From the NCBI RefSeq assembly GCF_032917945.1, contig NZ_CP136624.1, forward strand, positions 4,836,001 through 4,900,000: a stretch of DNA of 64,000 bases, read 5' to 3'. The DNA is from Bradyrhizobium sp. sBnM-33. Lineage in GTDB: Bacteria; Pseudomonadota; Alphaproteobacteria; Rhizobiales; Xanthobacteraceae. The notes beneath the pieces were generated by a model, which did not search any database, had not been told where the DNA came from, and worked only from the letters and a program-made list of their open reading frames with translations. Positions within the stretch are counted from its first letter, which is position 1. Each line of letters opens with the position of its first letter. Both the position numbers and the translations under genes were made by a program. Of the stretch, positions 25,650 to 34,046 are shown piece after piece.

Positions 25650-27446
25650 ATGCTGATGCCACCGCTTCGGCTGCAAACGATGTCACCAGCGCGGACGCCG
25701 TTGAAAGCGGCCTTGCGGACCTGCGCGGGATCGCTCGGACTCGTTTTCGCGTATAGCTGCAGCTACAATCTCCTCCTTCTCGCGCCTTCGATCTATCTGC
25801 TTCAGATCTATGATCGCGTCCTATCGAGCCGCAGCGGCGCTACGCTCCTGATGCTGACGCTGATCGTTGCGTTTACCGTCGTGGTTGGCGGCGTGCTTGA
25901 TGCGTTGCGCCGGGCTGCATTGGGCCGGATGGGCGAGTGGCTTGAAGAAGAGCTCCATCCGGCAGCGCTCTCCGCGTGCTTCAAATACGCCTATGAGGCC
26001 GATCGCTTTCGGGCATCGGAAGCCTATCGCGATCTTGCGACCCTGCGTCAGTTCGCTCAGTCCGGAGCCTGCTCGACCCTGTTTGACGCGCTGTGGACGC
26101 CGCTCTTCCTCGGCGTTCTCTTCCTCGTGCATCCCTTGTTGGGTGTGATCGGCACACTCAGCGCGCTTCTCCTGCTTGGTCTTGGGCTTGCCGGAGACCG
26201 GCTCACGGAAGGCCCGCTGGCGCGGTCGGCTGCCGCGCTGACCAGGAGCCAGGGATGGTTCGGCACGGCCGTCGCAAACCTCCACGTGATCCGGGCCATG
26301 GGAATGCTCGACGGCGCCGCGCGCCTCATCCGTCAGGCTGCGCAGGATGCGCGGAGCGAGCAAGAGGTGGTTCAGCGCCGCCACGAGACTATCATGCTGA
26401 TCTCCAAACCCGTGCGCGCGCTGACGCAGGTAGTGATCATGGGCACTGCCGCCTGGCTCGTCCTGGAGCAGGGCAGAAGTCCTGCCATCATCTTTGCCGC
26501 GAGCATGCTGTTCGGACGCGCGCTCCCGCCCGTTGAAGGGGCGATTGCGGGCTGGAAGGCATTCGCGATGGCTCTCGCCGCCTACCGCCGGCTCAACGAC
26601 ATTATGTCCGCAGTCACCCCGGCTGCGAACATCAAGGCCCTCCCGGACAGGCCGAAGGGAGACCTCATCGTCAACAATGTCGGCGCTGCCCTGCCGGGAT
26701 CGAACCATCTGTTCGTGAAGGGCGTGTCGTTCCGTCTCGCGCCCGGTGAATGCCTTGGCATCATCGGTCCATCGGGCTCCGGCAAATCCACGCTTGGCAA
26801 GATCATCACTGGAATCTCGGCTCCGACGGCAGGTTCGGTGCTGCTCGATGGTATCGACATTTCAGCCGTGCGCGATTTGGGCGGCGGCCGGCGGCTTGGA
26901 TACCTGCCGCAGGATATCGACCTCTTCGGAGAAACCATAAAGGACATCATTGCACGGCTGGACGATGCCGATTTGCAAAAAGTTGTTGAAGCAACAAAGC
27001 TTGCCGGTATTCACGAGACGATCATCCGGCTGCCGCAGGCGTACGATACGGTCGTCGTTGGCGGAGGCGCTAATCTTCCACGCGGGCTTCGCCAGCGCCT
27101 CGGCCTTGCACGGGCGTTCTTCGGCGACCCGCACCTCGTGGTCCTCGACGAGCCGAACTCCAGCCTCGACGCGCTCGGCGAGCGCATGCTGTTCGACGCC
27201 ATTGCATGGATGAAGGCGGCCAACACCACTGTCATCATCATCACCCACCGGATCGGGATTCTGGGCGTAACGGACAAGATTGCCATCATGCAGGACGGCG
27301 CGGTTACCGCCTTCGGCGAGAGCAGGGAAGTTTTCGAGAGGTGTTTGGCGCGACCTCAAGTTGCTGCGCGCGAACCGGTGCGAGGTCGTTCGGACCAGAA
27401 CTGCGAAAGCAGCACTGGCGCCTCGCCGCAACCGATCTCGCCATGA
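25650..27446 (+). CDS. Type I secretion ABC exporter (PrtD-like permease-ATPase)
   Basis: 598 residues. The N-terminal half has membrane segments (SLGLVFAYSCSYNLLLLAPSIYLLQIYDRVL is typical of type I exporters) and no peptidase domain. The C-terminal ATPase has Walker A GPSGSGKST, Q-loop YLPQDIDLF, Walker B LVVLDEPNSSLD and switch His in IIITHR. The signature is LPRGLRQRLGLARAF rather than LSGGQ, a degenerate form. It would export the glycine-rich proteins encoded upstream together with the HlyD-type adaptor downstream. An outer-membrane TolC partner is not encoded in the cluster. Confidence 0.92.
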   Translation: MLMPPLRLQTMSPARTPLKAALRTCAGSLGLVFAYSCSYNLLLLAPSIYLLQIYDRVLSSRSGATLLMLTLIVAFTVVVGGVLDALRRAALGRMGEWLEEELHPAALSACFKYAYEADRFRASEAYRDLATLRQFAQSGACSTLFDALWTPLFLGVLFLVHPLLGVIGTLSALLLLGLGLAGDRLTEGPLARSAAALTRSQGWFGTAVANLHVIRAMGMLDGAARLIRQAAQDARSEQEVVQRRHETIMLISKPVRALTQVVIMGTAAWLVLEQGRSPAIIFAASMLFGRALPPVEGAIAGWKAFAMALAAYRRLNDIMSAVTPAANIKALPDRPKGDLIVNNVGAALPGSNHLFVKGVSFRLAPGECLGIIGPSGSGKSTLGKIITGISAPTAGSVLLDGIDISAVRDLGGGRRLGYLPQDIDLFGETIKDIIARLDDADLQKVVEATKLAGIHETIIRLPQAYDTVVVGGGANLPRGLRQRLGLARAFFGDPHLVVLDEPNSSLDALGERMLFDAIAWMKAANTTVIIITHRIGILGVTDKIAIMQDGAVTAFGESREVFERCLARPQVAAREPVRGRSDQNCESSTGASPQPISP

Positions 27447-27495
27447 CTCGCGGTACACTTCTCCCTATCGCTTTGCCCGAAGGGAACGGGATCTC

Positions 27496-29001
27496 ATGAA
27501 ACTTTCATTCGCTCAGATCAGGATTCGAGAGGTTTCACTGTGGTTGAGATGGGTGGCGCTACCGTTCTGCGAGCGGCTGCGCCGTGTCACCTGGATCTAC
27601 CTCAAGCATTCTGACCTCGTTGCCCGAAGAGGATGGGATCATCTGAAGACTGCAATCGTTCACTCCGAGCTTTGGGAGGTCCCACGGTGGCTGAGATCGG
27701 CGCCGCCGGCGCTTCGCGAACGGCTTCGCGGCGTCACCTGGACTGGAAACCTGCTGGTTTGTGGCTTTGTCGTTGGTCTCGGTACCTGGTCAACCTATGC
27801 CCCGCTCGAGAGCGCCGCGATTGCGATCGGCACCGTCGAATCCGAGTCGAGTCGCAAGACAATTCAACACCTGGAGGGTGGCATCGTCAGGGAAATTCTG
27901 GTCGCGGATGGCGACGTCGTCCGCGCCGGACAAACACTGATCTCGCTGGAAGACACCAAGGCCCGCGCCGAAGCCCAGAGCCTGCAAGGCCAGTTGTGGG
28001 AGGCGATGGCACGAGAGGCACGGCTGCAGGCGGAACAGCACGGCGACTGGCGGGTGTCGTTTCCAGCCAGACTGGAGACGGCGCAGAATGCCAGTCAGTC
28101 GGTCGCGGATGTTCTTGCTGGCCAGCAGGCCATCTTCGAAACGCGCCGGCAGGTCTTTCAATCGCAAGTGGCCGTGAACCGCGAAAAAAGGTCGCAGGTG
28201 GAAAAGGAGATCGAGGGCCTCAGGGCGCAGGAAAGCGCGGCGTCGAGGCGCATCGAAATCGTCCGTGAAGAAGCGGCAACCGTCGCCATGCTCGTCAACA
28301 AAGGACTTGAGCGGCGCCCGAGGCTTTTGAACCTCGAGCGGGAAGTCGCCGACATCGAGGGGCGGCGGGGTGAGATTGTCGCGCAGATATCGCGCGCCGA
28401 GCAGGTCATCAACGAATCCCAGGCAGTTCTGCTCAAGATGGAGAATGACCGTCATAACGAGATAGCGCAGTCGCTGCGCGAGGTACAAAACCAGATTTTT
28501 CAGCTACGCGAGCGACTGCAGACGGCCAACGACCAGCTCTTGCGAACGTCGGTCAAGGCGCCCGAGGACGGCGTTGTAACCGACCTGAAGATCCATACGC
28601 TAGGCGGCGTGATCGGCGCCGGGGCACCTCTCATGGATCTAGTTCCCCGGCAAGATCGACTCATCGTGATCGCGCGCGTCAGGCCCGAAGACATCGATGT
28701 GGTCCGTCCCGGACTGAGCGCCGACGTGAATCTTCTGCCTTACAATCAGCGCCGCGTGCCACGGCTCCATGGCACCGTGATACACGTTTCCGCCGACCGT
28801 CTGGTCGACAAGCGCACGGATCAACCCTACTACGCAACGAAGATTCGGGTGCAGGATCCGGCGGGCGCCGGGATCGATGGTTTCCAGATTATTCCCGGAA
28901 TGCCGGCCCAGGTGTTCATCAAGACGGGTCGCGGCACCGTGGCGCTCTACGCTCTCAGACCTCTGCTCGACAGCTTCCACGGCGCGTTCCGCGAGGATTA
29001 A
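27496..29001 (+). CDS. Type I secretion membrane-fusion protein (HlyD/PrtE-like)
   Basis: About 501 residues from ATG 27496; a longer frame from 27280 overlaps the exporter gene and is not preferred. One transmembrane helix (NLLVCGFVVGLGTWSTYAPL) is followed by the biotinyl-lipoyl half (IQHLEGGIVREILVADGDVV), a long coiled-coil hairpin, and the second lipoyl/beta-barrel region ending FIKTGRGTVALYALRPLLDS, the usual family C-terminus. Before the helix there is an unusual 85-residue cytoplasmic extension with two similar segments (ALPFCERLRRVTW and APPALRERLRGVTW). It connects the ABC exporter to an outer-membrane channel. Confidence 0.92.
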   Translation: MKLSFAQIRIREVSLWLRWVALPFCERLRRVTWIYLKHSDLVARRGWDHLKTAIVHSELWEVPRWLRSAPPALRERLRGVTWTGNLLVCGFVVGLGTWSTYAPLESAAIAIGTVESESSRKTIQHLEGGIVREILVADGDVVRAGQTLISLEDTKARAEAQSLQGQLWEAMAREARLQAEQHGDWRVSFPARLETAQNASQSVADVLAGQQAIFETRRQVFQSQVAVNREKRSQVEKEIEGLRAQESAASRRIEIVREEAATVAMLVNKGLERRPRLLNLEREVADIEGRRGEIVAQISRAEQVINESQAVLLKMENDRHNEIAQSLREVQNQIFQLRERLQTANDQLLRTSVKAPEDGVVTDLKIHTLGGVIGAGAPLMDLVPRQDRLIVIARVRPEDIDVVRPGLSADVNLLPYNQRRVPRLHGTVIHVSADRLVDKRTDQPYYATKIRVQDPAGAGIDGFQIIPGMPAQVFIKTGRGTVALYALRPLLDSFHGAFRED

Positions 29002-29033
29002 GCTGCGACCAGAACTGCGAGCTCTGGCAGCTC

Positions 29034-29888
29034 TCAAGATGACCGCACGCGTGAGGGCCGCGCATGACCGTTGGCTCGGCTCCAGCGAACGACCGCCTCA
29101 GTGCGGTTATGCGCGGAGCATTTTCGCATGATACGTTGAATATGCATTTTTACGGTGTTTTCCGAAAGGTTGAGCCTGACGGCAATCAACTTGTTGGGAA
29201 GGCCGAGCTGCAGCGCCTCGAGCACATGTTGTTCGCGTGGCGTAAGCTCACCCATCGCCTTCTCCGGCACAATCCTGGTGGCGCCGTTACCCTCGTTAGT
29301 TCCGAATAGCTCGAGCGCGCCGGGACATTCCGATATCGCCTTGAGGCTCGACGCTCCATTTTGCCCAACGATCGGTAACGGCCGGTAGACCCCACCGGCG
29401 AGAACCAGGCGTAGTCCTGCGATAGCGACTTCGACCGGGATCGATGTCGGAAAAAAGCCGCGCACTCCCCGTTGCATCGCAGCTGAAGCCGTCGCGTCGT
29501 CGTCGCGATTTGACAAAACAGCAACGGACGCCTTCGGGCAGGATTCTGCGAGGAGGGCGAGGCTCTCCTCGATCGAAGGGTCGGTGATCTGCTTGCTCCC
29601 GATATTAAGCGCAATCAAGCGGATGTCTCTGCCTGATAGCCAGTTCAGACCACTCGTCGTTGCCATCTCGACGATCTCGAATCCAGTGAGTTCTCTCTTG
29701 AGGATATTGAGGATGCACGTACGCGCCAGGACATGCTGCTCGATGATCACGATCACCGGTGAGTTTTGTGACCCCTGGGCTAGTTCCGCGAGATTAGTAA
29801 GATCGTCCATGATATCCCCGAGTTCAGAGAAACGCTGAGCACTCCACCAGTTTTGATTTCCATTTTCCATGGAGCAAGTCTGCCCCAC
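29034..29888 (-). CDS. LuxR/NarL-type regulator with degenerate receiver domain
   Basis: Up to 284 residues (ATG at 29870 or 29811 also possible). The C-terminal LuxR helix-turn-helix is clear: GELTPREQHVLEALQLGLPN, KLIAVRLNLSENTVKMHIQRIM. The N-terminal half looks like a receiver domain (VIVIIEQHVLARTCILNIL), but the phosphoacceptor position reads LIALNIGSK with Asn instead of Asp. The acidic pair is Glu-Gln, and the conserved Lys is Thr (GFFPTS). It probably responds by a phosphorylation-independent mechanism. It is convergent with the secretion genes, so it may regulate them (inference). Confidence 0.85.
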   Translation of the reverse strand: MGQTCSMENGNQNWWSAQRFSELGDIMDDLTNLAELAQGSQNSPVIVIIEQHVLARTCILNILKRELTGFEIVEMATTSGLNWLSGRDIRLIALNIGSKQITDPSIEESLALLAESCPKASVAVLSNRDDDATASAAMQRGVRGFFPTSIPVEVAIAGLRLVLAGGVYRPLPIVGQNGASSLKAISECPGALELFGTNEGNGATRIVPEKAMGELTPREQHVLEALQLGLPNKLIAVRLNLSENTVKMHIQRIMRKCSAHNRTEAVVRWSRANGHARPSRVRSS

Positions 29889-30012
29889 ACACTCTGCAGC
29901 GAATTGCTAGATCGCCACGTTGCTCCCGAACTTCGAATTCGTTCGCAGGAACGTCGTCAGGGACCTTCTGGTCCGTCGCAAAAGATCTTGGCAGCGGTTC
30001 TGTTGTTCCAGG

Positions 30013-30624
30013 CTAGCTGCTGCAAATATTGCGATACGCGCTCGCCGCCGCCGAATTCGCGGGGCCATCGACGACGTATGCTTCATCTTCCGTCACGAGA
30101 TATAGAAACGGCCTATCTCCGGTATCTTCGCCCGACGCGTTTTTTCCTTTGACACGGCCGCAAATGGTGTCGACGGACTTCCCGAGCGTATTTTTGCGGG
30201 TGGCCCGTTTCATCTCACCGAACTCGGCAGATGTCGGGTCCTCCAACTTCGCAGCAATCGTAGTCTTCGCCTTGATGATGACCGGATCGGACGTCTCAGC
30301 GGGCCGACCAGATGCCGGAGCCCCGACTTTCGCTTCGATCACAGTGGACTTCGCCTTTTTCTCAGGGGGGTGGGGCCTGTCGCGGACGTGGGCAATCGAC
30401 GGCTCTTCCGGCGTCTTCGTCGCGATCGTGGACTTGACTTTTGTTGTCGCGGAATTGGTCTTGGATGACGCTGTCGCCGGTTCAATCGACCGACCGACCG
30501 CCATCCCGTTGAGACAGCCGGACCCGCCCGCGTCCATGCACGCGTCCAAGCTCGCTTGTGGCGGTAAAAGGCAGCTACAGCCAACCAGGGTCGCAGCCAG
30601 AACACCAATGAGAAGCGTTCTCAT
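30013..30624 (-). CDS. Small lipoprotein with conserved C-terminal domain
   Basis: 203 residues. The N-terminus MRTLLIGVLAATLVGCSCLL has a lipobox (LVGC), so it is probably lipid-anchored. A Ser/Thr/Lys-rich linker (about residues 45-120, with repeated KSTI-like blocks) leads to a compact domain with LEDPTSAEFGEMKRAT, TICGRVKGKNASGE and PFLYLVTEDEAYVVDG. This domain style is found in small rhizobial proteins of unknown function. The signal peptide and about 90 bases upstream of the gene closely resemble those of the lipoprotein at 51792-52580. Confidence 0.75.
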   Translation of the reverse strand: MRTLLIGVLAATLVGCSCLLPPQASLDACMDAGGSGCLNGMAVGRSIEPATASSKTNSATTKVKSTIATKTPEEPSIAHVRDRPHPPEKKAKSTVIEAKVGAPASGRPAETSDPVIIKAKTTIAAKLEDPTSAEFGEMKRATRKNTLGKSVDTICGRVKGKNASGEDTGDRPFLYLVTEDEAYVVDGPANSAAASAYRNICSS

Positions 30625-30639
30625 GCTAATCCCTCATAA

Positions 30640-30730
30640 GGGGCCTGAGTTCCGCTCGCACTTCTTGCGGCGATCTAATATTGCGCTGGTTGTCTATCAT
30701 TTGCGCAAAAGTATTAACTGCTGCTTAAGC
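30640..30730 (-). promoter_or_regulatory. Upstream region shared with the 52.6-kb lipoprotein gene
   Basis: This stretch aligns with 52592-52690, the region upstream of the other lipoprotein gene: TTCTTGCGGC, GCGCTGG, a TGCGCAAAA/TGCAAAA block, TTAA and CTTAAGCG/ATTAAGCG occur in the same order and spacing. The similarity continues into the MRTLLI signal peptides. It is presumably a shared promoter and leader. Seen by eye only. Confidence 0.55.
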
Positions 30731-31281
30731 GCCCGTCCGCTCGTGAGTTCGCGATCGTGTGGCATAAACGTTTGATCGCCGCACCAGCGGTCCGGAACAT
30801 TTGTGCTCAGTGATCCAAGATGAGTTTTGCAACAGTATCGGCACGAAAGCAGACCTGAACATCGTCTCGATGAAAGTTCATTGTGGTTCGGCCCCTCGGC
30901 ATGGTTTGGCTTGCAGCGCACTTCGCAAAATTCTCCGCCTTGAACGCCCACAAGCTGGAAATGCTGAAAGCAAACTCGACACTGAGCTGAGCGGGGGCTG
31001 GTAAAGAAGTTAGCCTGGCTTGCGATGTTCGCCAGCAACTGCCCGCCCGTTCCAGCGGATCGCGCTCATCCTCTCTTCGTGCTCGGGATCGCTAGTGCAT
31101 TGTTGCTTACTGGAACTACCATAAATCCGGATAGCGAGAGCGCTGGTATGGATGACGACCGACACGAGCGTCAGTCGTTTGCTTCGCATCGGAAATCCGC
31201 CGGGATCGTCATCGGATTTCGCTGGTGTGCTTCCTTAAAGGGGAACGCAGGAGCTGAAGGCTTATAACGCGCTACTCGCCG
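30731..31281. other. Gap before the IS66 element
   Basis: About 550 bases. A frame from 31025 (80 codons) has one hydrophobic stretch (PLFVLGIASALLLTG), but nothing else supports a gene. No RNA gene was recognised. Confidence 0.45.
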
Positions 31282-31289
31282 CCCTCATT
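31282..31289. repeat. 8-bp target-site duplication of the IS66 element (left copy)
   Basis: CCCTCATT directly before the left inverted repeat. The identical right copy is at 33832-33839. Removing the element and one copy rejoins the ancestral sequence CCGCCCTCATTTGCGGC. Confidence 0.9.
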
Positions 31290-31328
31290 GTAAGCCTCCG
31301 GCGGGGGCCGCCTTGCGAGGTGGTCTCT

Positions 31329-31760
31329 ATGTTGAGAACTGTCCTTATGGACAGTGATAAGCACAGTGCCCAAATCGGGCGGCTCGAAGTGGTGGAGATG
31401 GGCCGGCGGCGGCGCTGGTCCGAGGATGAGAAGCTCAGGATCGTGCTGGAGAGCCTGCAGGGTCCGCGGCAAGTGTCGGCGACCGCCCGGCGATACGGCG
31501 TCTCGCGTTCATTGCTTCTCAAGTGGCGGCGGGTCATTTCGCGCCGAGCAGAATGACGCTGATGGACGACAAATCGGCTTCGTGCCGGTGACGGTGATCG
31601 CGGAGCCCGAGCCGCCGATACCTGCGCAAGCATCGGCCAGCAGCGGTGCGATCGAGATCGAGTTTACGCCGGGGCGCGGATGCGGATCGCGGGTGCGGTC
31701 GACGCGGCGACAGTGACGGCAGCCGTCGCGGCCTTGTCCGATGGGCCACGACAGCGATGA
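31329..31760 (+). pseudogene. tnpA: IS66 tnpA (helix-turn-helix accessory protein), frameshifted
   Basis: The first frame gives RLEVVEMGRRRRWSEDEKLR and ARRYGVSRSLLLKWRR, the HTH_21-like N-terminus of IS66 TnpA, then hits a stop at about 31556. A second frame continues with DGRQIGFVPVTVIAEPE and GAIEIEFTPG. A third completes the gene with MRIAGAVDAATVTAAVAALS, stop 31760, overlapping the tnpB ATG as usual. Two shifts are needed to rebuild the expected protein of about 140 residues. Confidence 0.8.
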
Positions 31761-32104
31761 TCCCGCTTCCGACGGGCGTGCGGGTGTGGCTTGCGACCGG
31801 CCACACCGATATGCGCAAGGGCTTCCCGTCGCTGGCTCTGCAGGTCCAGGAGATCTTGCAGCGCGATCCCTTGAGAGGCCACTTGTTTTGCTTCCGCGGG
31901 CGTCGCGGCAACCTGCTGAAGGTGATCTGGCATGATGGCCAGGGTGCTTGCTTGTTCACCAAACGCCTTGAGAGGGGCCGGTTCTTGTGGCCGAGCCCGG
32001 CTGACGGCGCGGTGGCGATCTCATCGGCACAACTTGGTTTTCTTTTGTCCGGCATCGACTGGCGACACCCACAGGAGACCTGGCGGCCGACATCGGTCGG
32101 CTGA
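31757..32104 (+). CDS. tnpB: IS66 family accessory protein TnpB
   Basis: 115 residues: MIPLPTGVRVWLATGHTDMR, KGFPSLALQVQEILQRDPL and the strongly conserved FRGRRGNLLKVIWHDGQGAC followed by FTKRLERGRFLWP. This is the IS66 Orf2/TnpB family, required for IS66 transposition but without a known catalytic activity. ATG 31757 overlaps the end of tnpA (ATGA). It is the only one of the three IS66 genes that remains intact here. Confidence 0.92.
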   Translation: MIPLPTGVRVWLATGHTDMRKGFPSLALQVQEILQRDPLRGHLFCFRGRRGNLLKVIWHDGQGACLFTKRLERGRFLWPSPADGAVAISSAQLGFLLSGIDWRHPQETWRPTSVG

Positions 32105-32148
32105 CGCTTTTCGCTTGCGGATGGCGATGGATGTGATTCCATCGCTTC

Positions 32149-33789
32149 GTGACTCGTCCTGAATCGCTCCCCACTGACCTTGCCGCCGCACATGCGATGA
32201 TCATCGCCGAACGGGCCGCGCGGCTCGAAGCGGAGGCGGTTGCGGCGAGCGCCAAAGCGGAAGCGGCCAACGCGAAGGCGGCCGAGGCACTGATCAGTTA
32301 CCTCAAGCTCGAGATCGAGAAGCTCCGTCGCCAGATTTACGGCAGCCGCTCGGAGCGCAAGGCACGGTTGCTGGAGCAGATGGAGCTTCAGCTTGAAGAG
32401 TTGGAAGCAACCGCAACCGAAGACGAACTGGCGGCTGAGAGGGCGGCGGCTCAGACACAGACCGTCAAGTCCTTCCAGCGCAAGCGGCCGTCGCGCAAAC
32501 CGTTCCCCGATCATCTGCCGCGCGAGCGGGTCGTGGTCGCCGCACCGGAGAGCTGTCCCTGCTGCGGCTCATCGAAACTATCAAAGCTGGGCGAAGATAT
32601 TACCGAGACGCTGGAGGTCGTTCCCCGGCAGTGGAAGGTGATCCAGACCGTGCGCGAGAAGTTCTCGTGCCGGGACTGCGAGAGGATCACCCAGCCGCCC
32701 GCGCCCTTCCACGTGACACCGCGTGGCTTTGCCGGTCCCAACCTGCTGGCGATGATCCTTTTCGAGAAGTTCGGCCAGCATCAGCCATTGAACCGGCAGA
32801 GCGAGCGCTACCGGCGGGAGGGCATCGACCTGAGCCTCTCGACGCTGTCCGATCAGGTCGGCGCCTGTACGGCGGCCCTGCAGCCGCTTCATGCACTGAT
32901 CGAGCGCCACGTCCTGGCCGCCGAGCGGCTGCATGGCGACGACACCAATGTGCCGATTCTGGCCAAGGGCCAGACGATCAAGGGCCATATCTGGACCTAT
33001 GTCCGCGACGACCGGCCATTTGGCGGACGAGCCCCGCCGGCAGCGCTCTATTAGGCATCGCGCGATCGCCGGCACGAGGATCCCGTCCAGCATCTTGGCA
33101 GCTTCACCGGTATCCTGCAGGCCGACGCCTATAGCGGCTACAACGAGCTATACGACGCCTCGCGCGCGCAGGGGCCGATTGCTCCTGCCTTGTGTTGGGC
33201 GCACGCCCGAAGGCAGTTCTTCGAGCTGGCAGATATCGCGGCTAATGCCCGGCGCGACAAGAACGCCGCGGCGATCTCACCGATCGCGCTGGAGGCCGTC
33301 AAGCGCATCGACGCGATGTTCGATATCGAGCGCGGCATCAACGGCCAAAGTGCCGAGGAACGGTTGCGGGTGCGCAAAGAACAGAGCGCTCCTCTGCTGG
33401 CGACGCTGGAAGCATGGCTGCGTGAACAGCGCGTCCGCCTGTCGAACTCATCCTCGGTCGTCAAGCCGATCGACTACATGCTGCGCCGCTGGGATCGGTT
33501 CGCCCGCTTCATCGAAGATGGCCGGGTCTGCCTGACCAACAACACCGCTGAACGCGCCCTGCGTGGCTTAGGCCTCGGAAGAAAGTCGTGGCTCTTCGCA
33601 GGCTCCGAGCGCGGCGCCGATCGTGCCGCGGTCATGGTGACGCTGATCATGACGGCAAAGCTCAACGACGTCGATCCGCAAGCCTGGCTCGCAGACGTGC
33701 TCGCTCGCATCGCCGATACCCCACAAAACCGGCTCCATGAGCTGCTGCCCTGGGAATGGAAGACGGCGCTGGCGAAATCCGCTGCCTGA
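32149..33789 (+). pseudogene. tnpC: IS66 DDE transposase with in-frame amber stop
   Basis: From GTG 32149 the frame gives a coiled-coil N-terminus, the zinc-finger-like ESCPCCGSSKLSKLG, and the first catalytic Asp in LHGDDTNVPIL. It stops at TAG 33052-33054. The same frame continues with the second Asp region LQADAYSGYNELYDA, then LCWAHARRQFFELA, and the Glu region LTNNTAERALRGL, ending at 33789 with the usual C-terminal NRLHELLPWEW. IS66 relatives have Tyr (LYYASRDR) where the stop lies, so one base change (TAC/TAT to TAG) explains it. The rebuilt protein is about 546 residues, normal for IS66. Confidence 0.9.
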
Positions 33790-34046
33790 CCTACGAAGCG
33801 ACAACACCCGCGGCCCACGCCGGAGGGGTACCCCTCATTTGCGGCTCCTGCGCTCTATACTGGCGCGTGAGAACGCGCACCGTCGCTCCGATCGAAAACG
33901 CAACTGCATTTTCCCTAACCGGGAGTCAACAATCTTTTGCGTTCATTCTGGTGGGCGGCGGGGCTGAAGCGGCCTGCTCAATCTATCTGTCGTGACGATG
34001 CTTCCAGGATTTGGCTTGTTTCTCTAAGCGCCGGACGCCCGACGGA

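Larger units (their letters stand above)
31290..33831 (+). mobile_element. IS66-family insertion sequence, inactivated
   Basis: 2542 bp. Terminal inverted repeats of about 22 bp: left GTAAGCCTCCGGCGGGGGCC from 31290 and, on the other strand from 33831, GTACCCCTCCGGCGTGGGCC, differing at only three positions. It carries the three-gene IS66 set tnpA, tnpB and the DDE transposase. tnpA has frameshifts and the transposase an amber stop, so this copy cannot move on its own. Perfect 8-bp direct repeats CCCTCATT flank it (31282-31289 and 33832-33839), the target duplication size of IS66. Confidence 0.93.

Noticed and set aside
25821..26708. 295-codon minus-strand frame
   Set aside because: Antisense shadow of the type I exporter gene.
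27280..27495. Longer start for the HlyD-type adaptor
   Set aside because: It would overlap the exporter gene by 167 bases, and the extra residues have no adaptor features.
31534..32514. 326-codon minus-strand frame across the IS66 element
   Set aside because: Antisense to tnpA/tnpB/tnpC, no recognisable motif.
33052..33054. Amber recoding, because both the NAT gene and the IS66 transposase have in-frame TAG
   Set aside because: Other genes in the window use ordinary stops, both sites are one base from the expected sense codon (Trp, Tyr), and both genes lie in regions with other lesions. Simple nonsense mutation is more likely.
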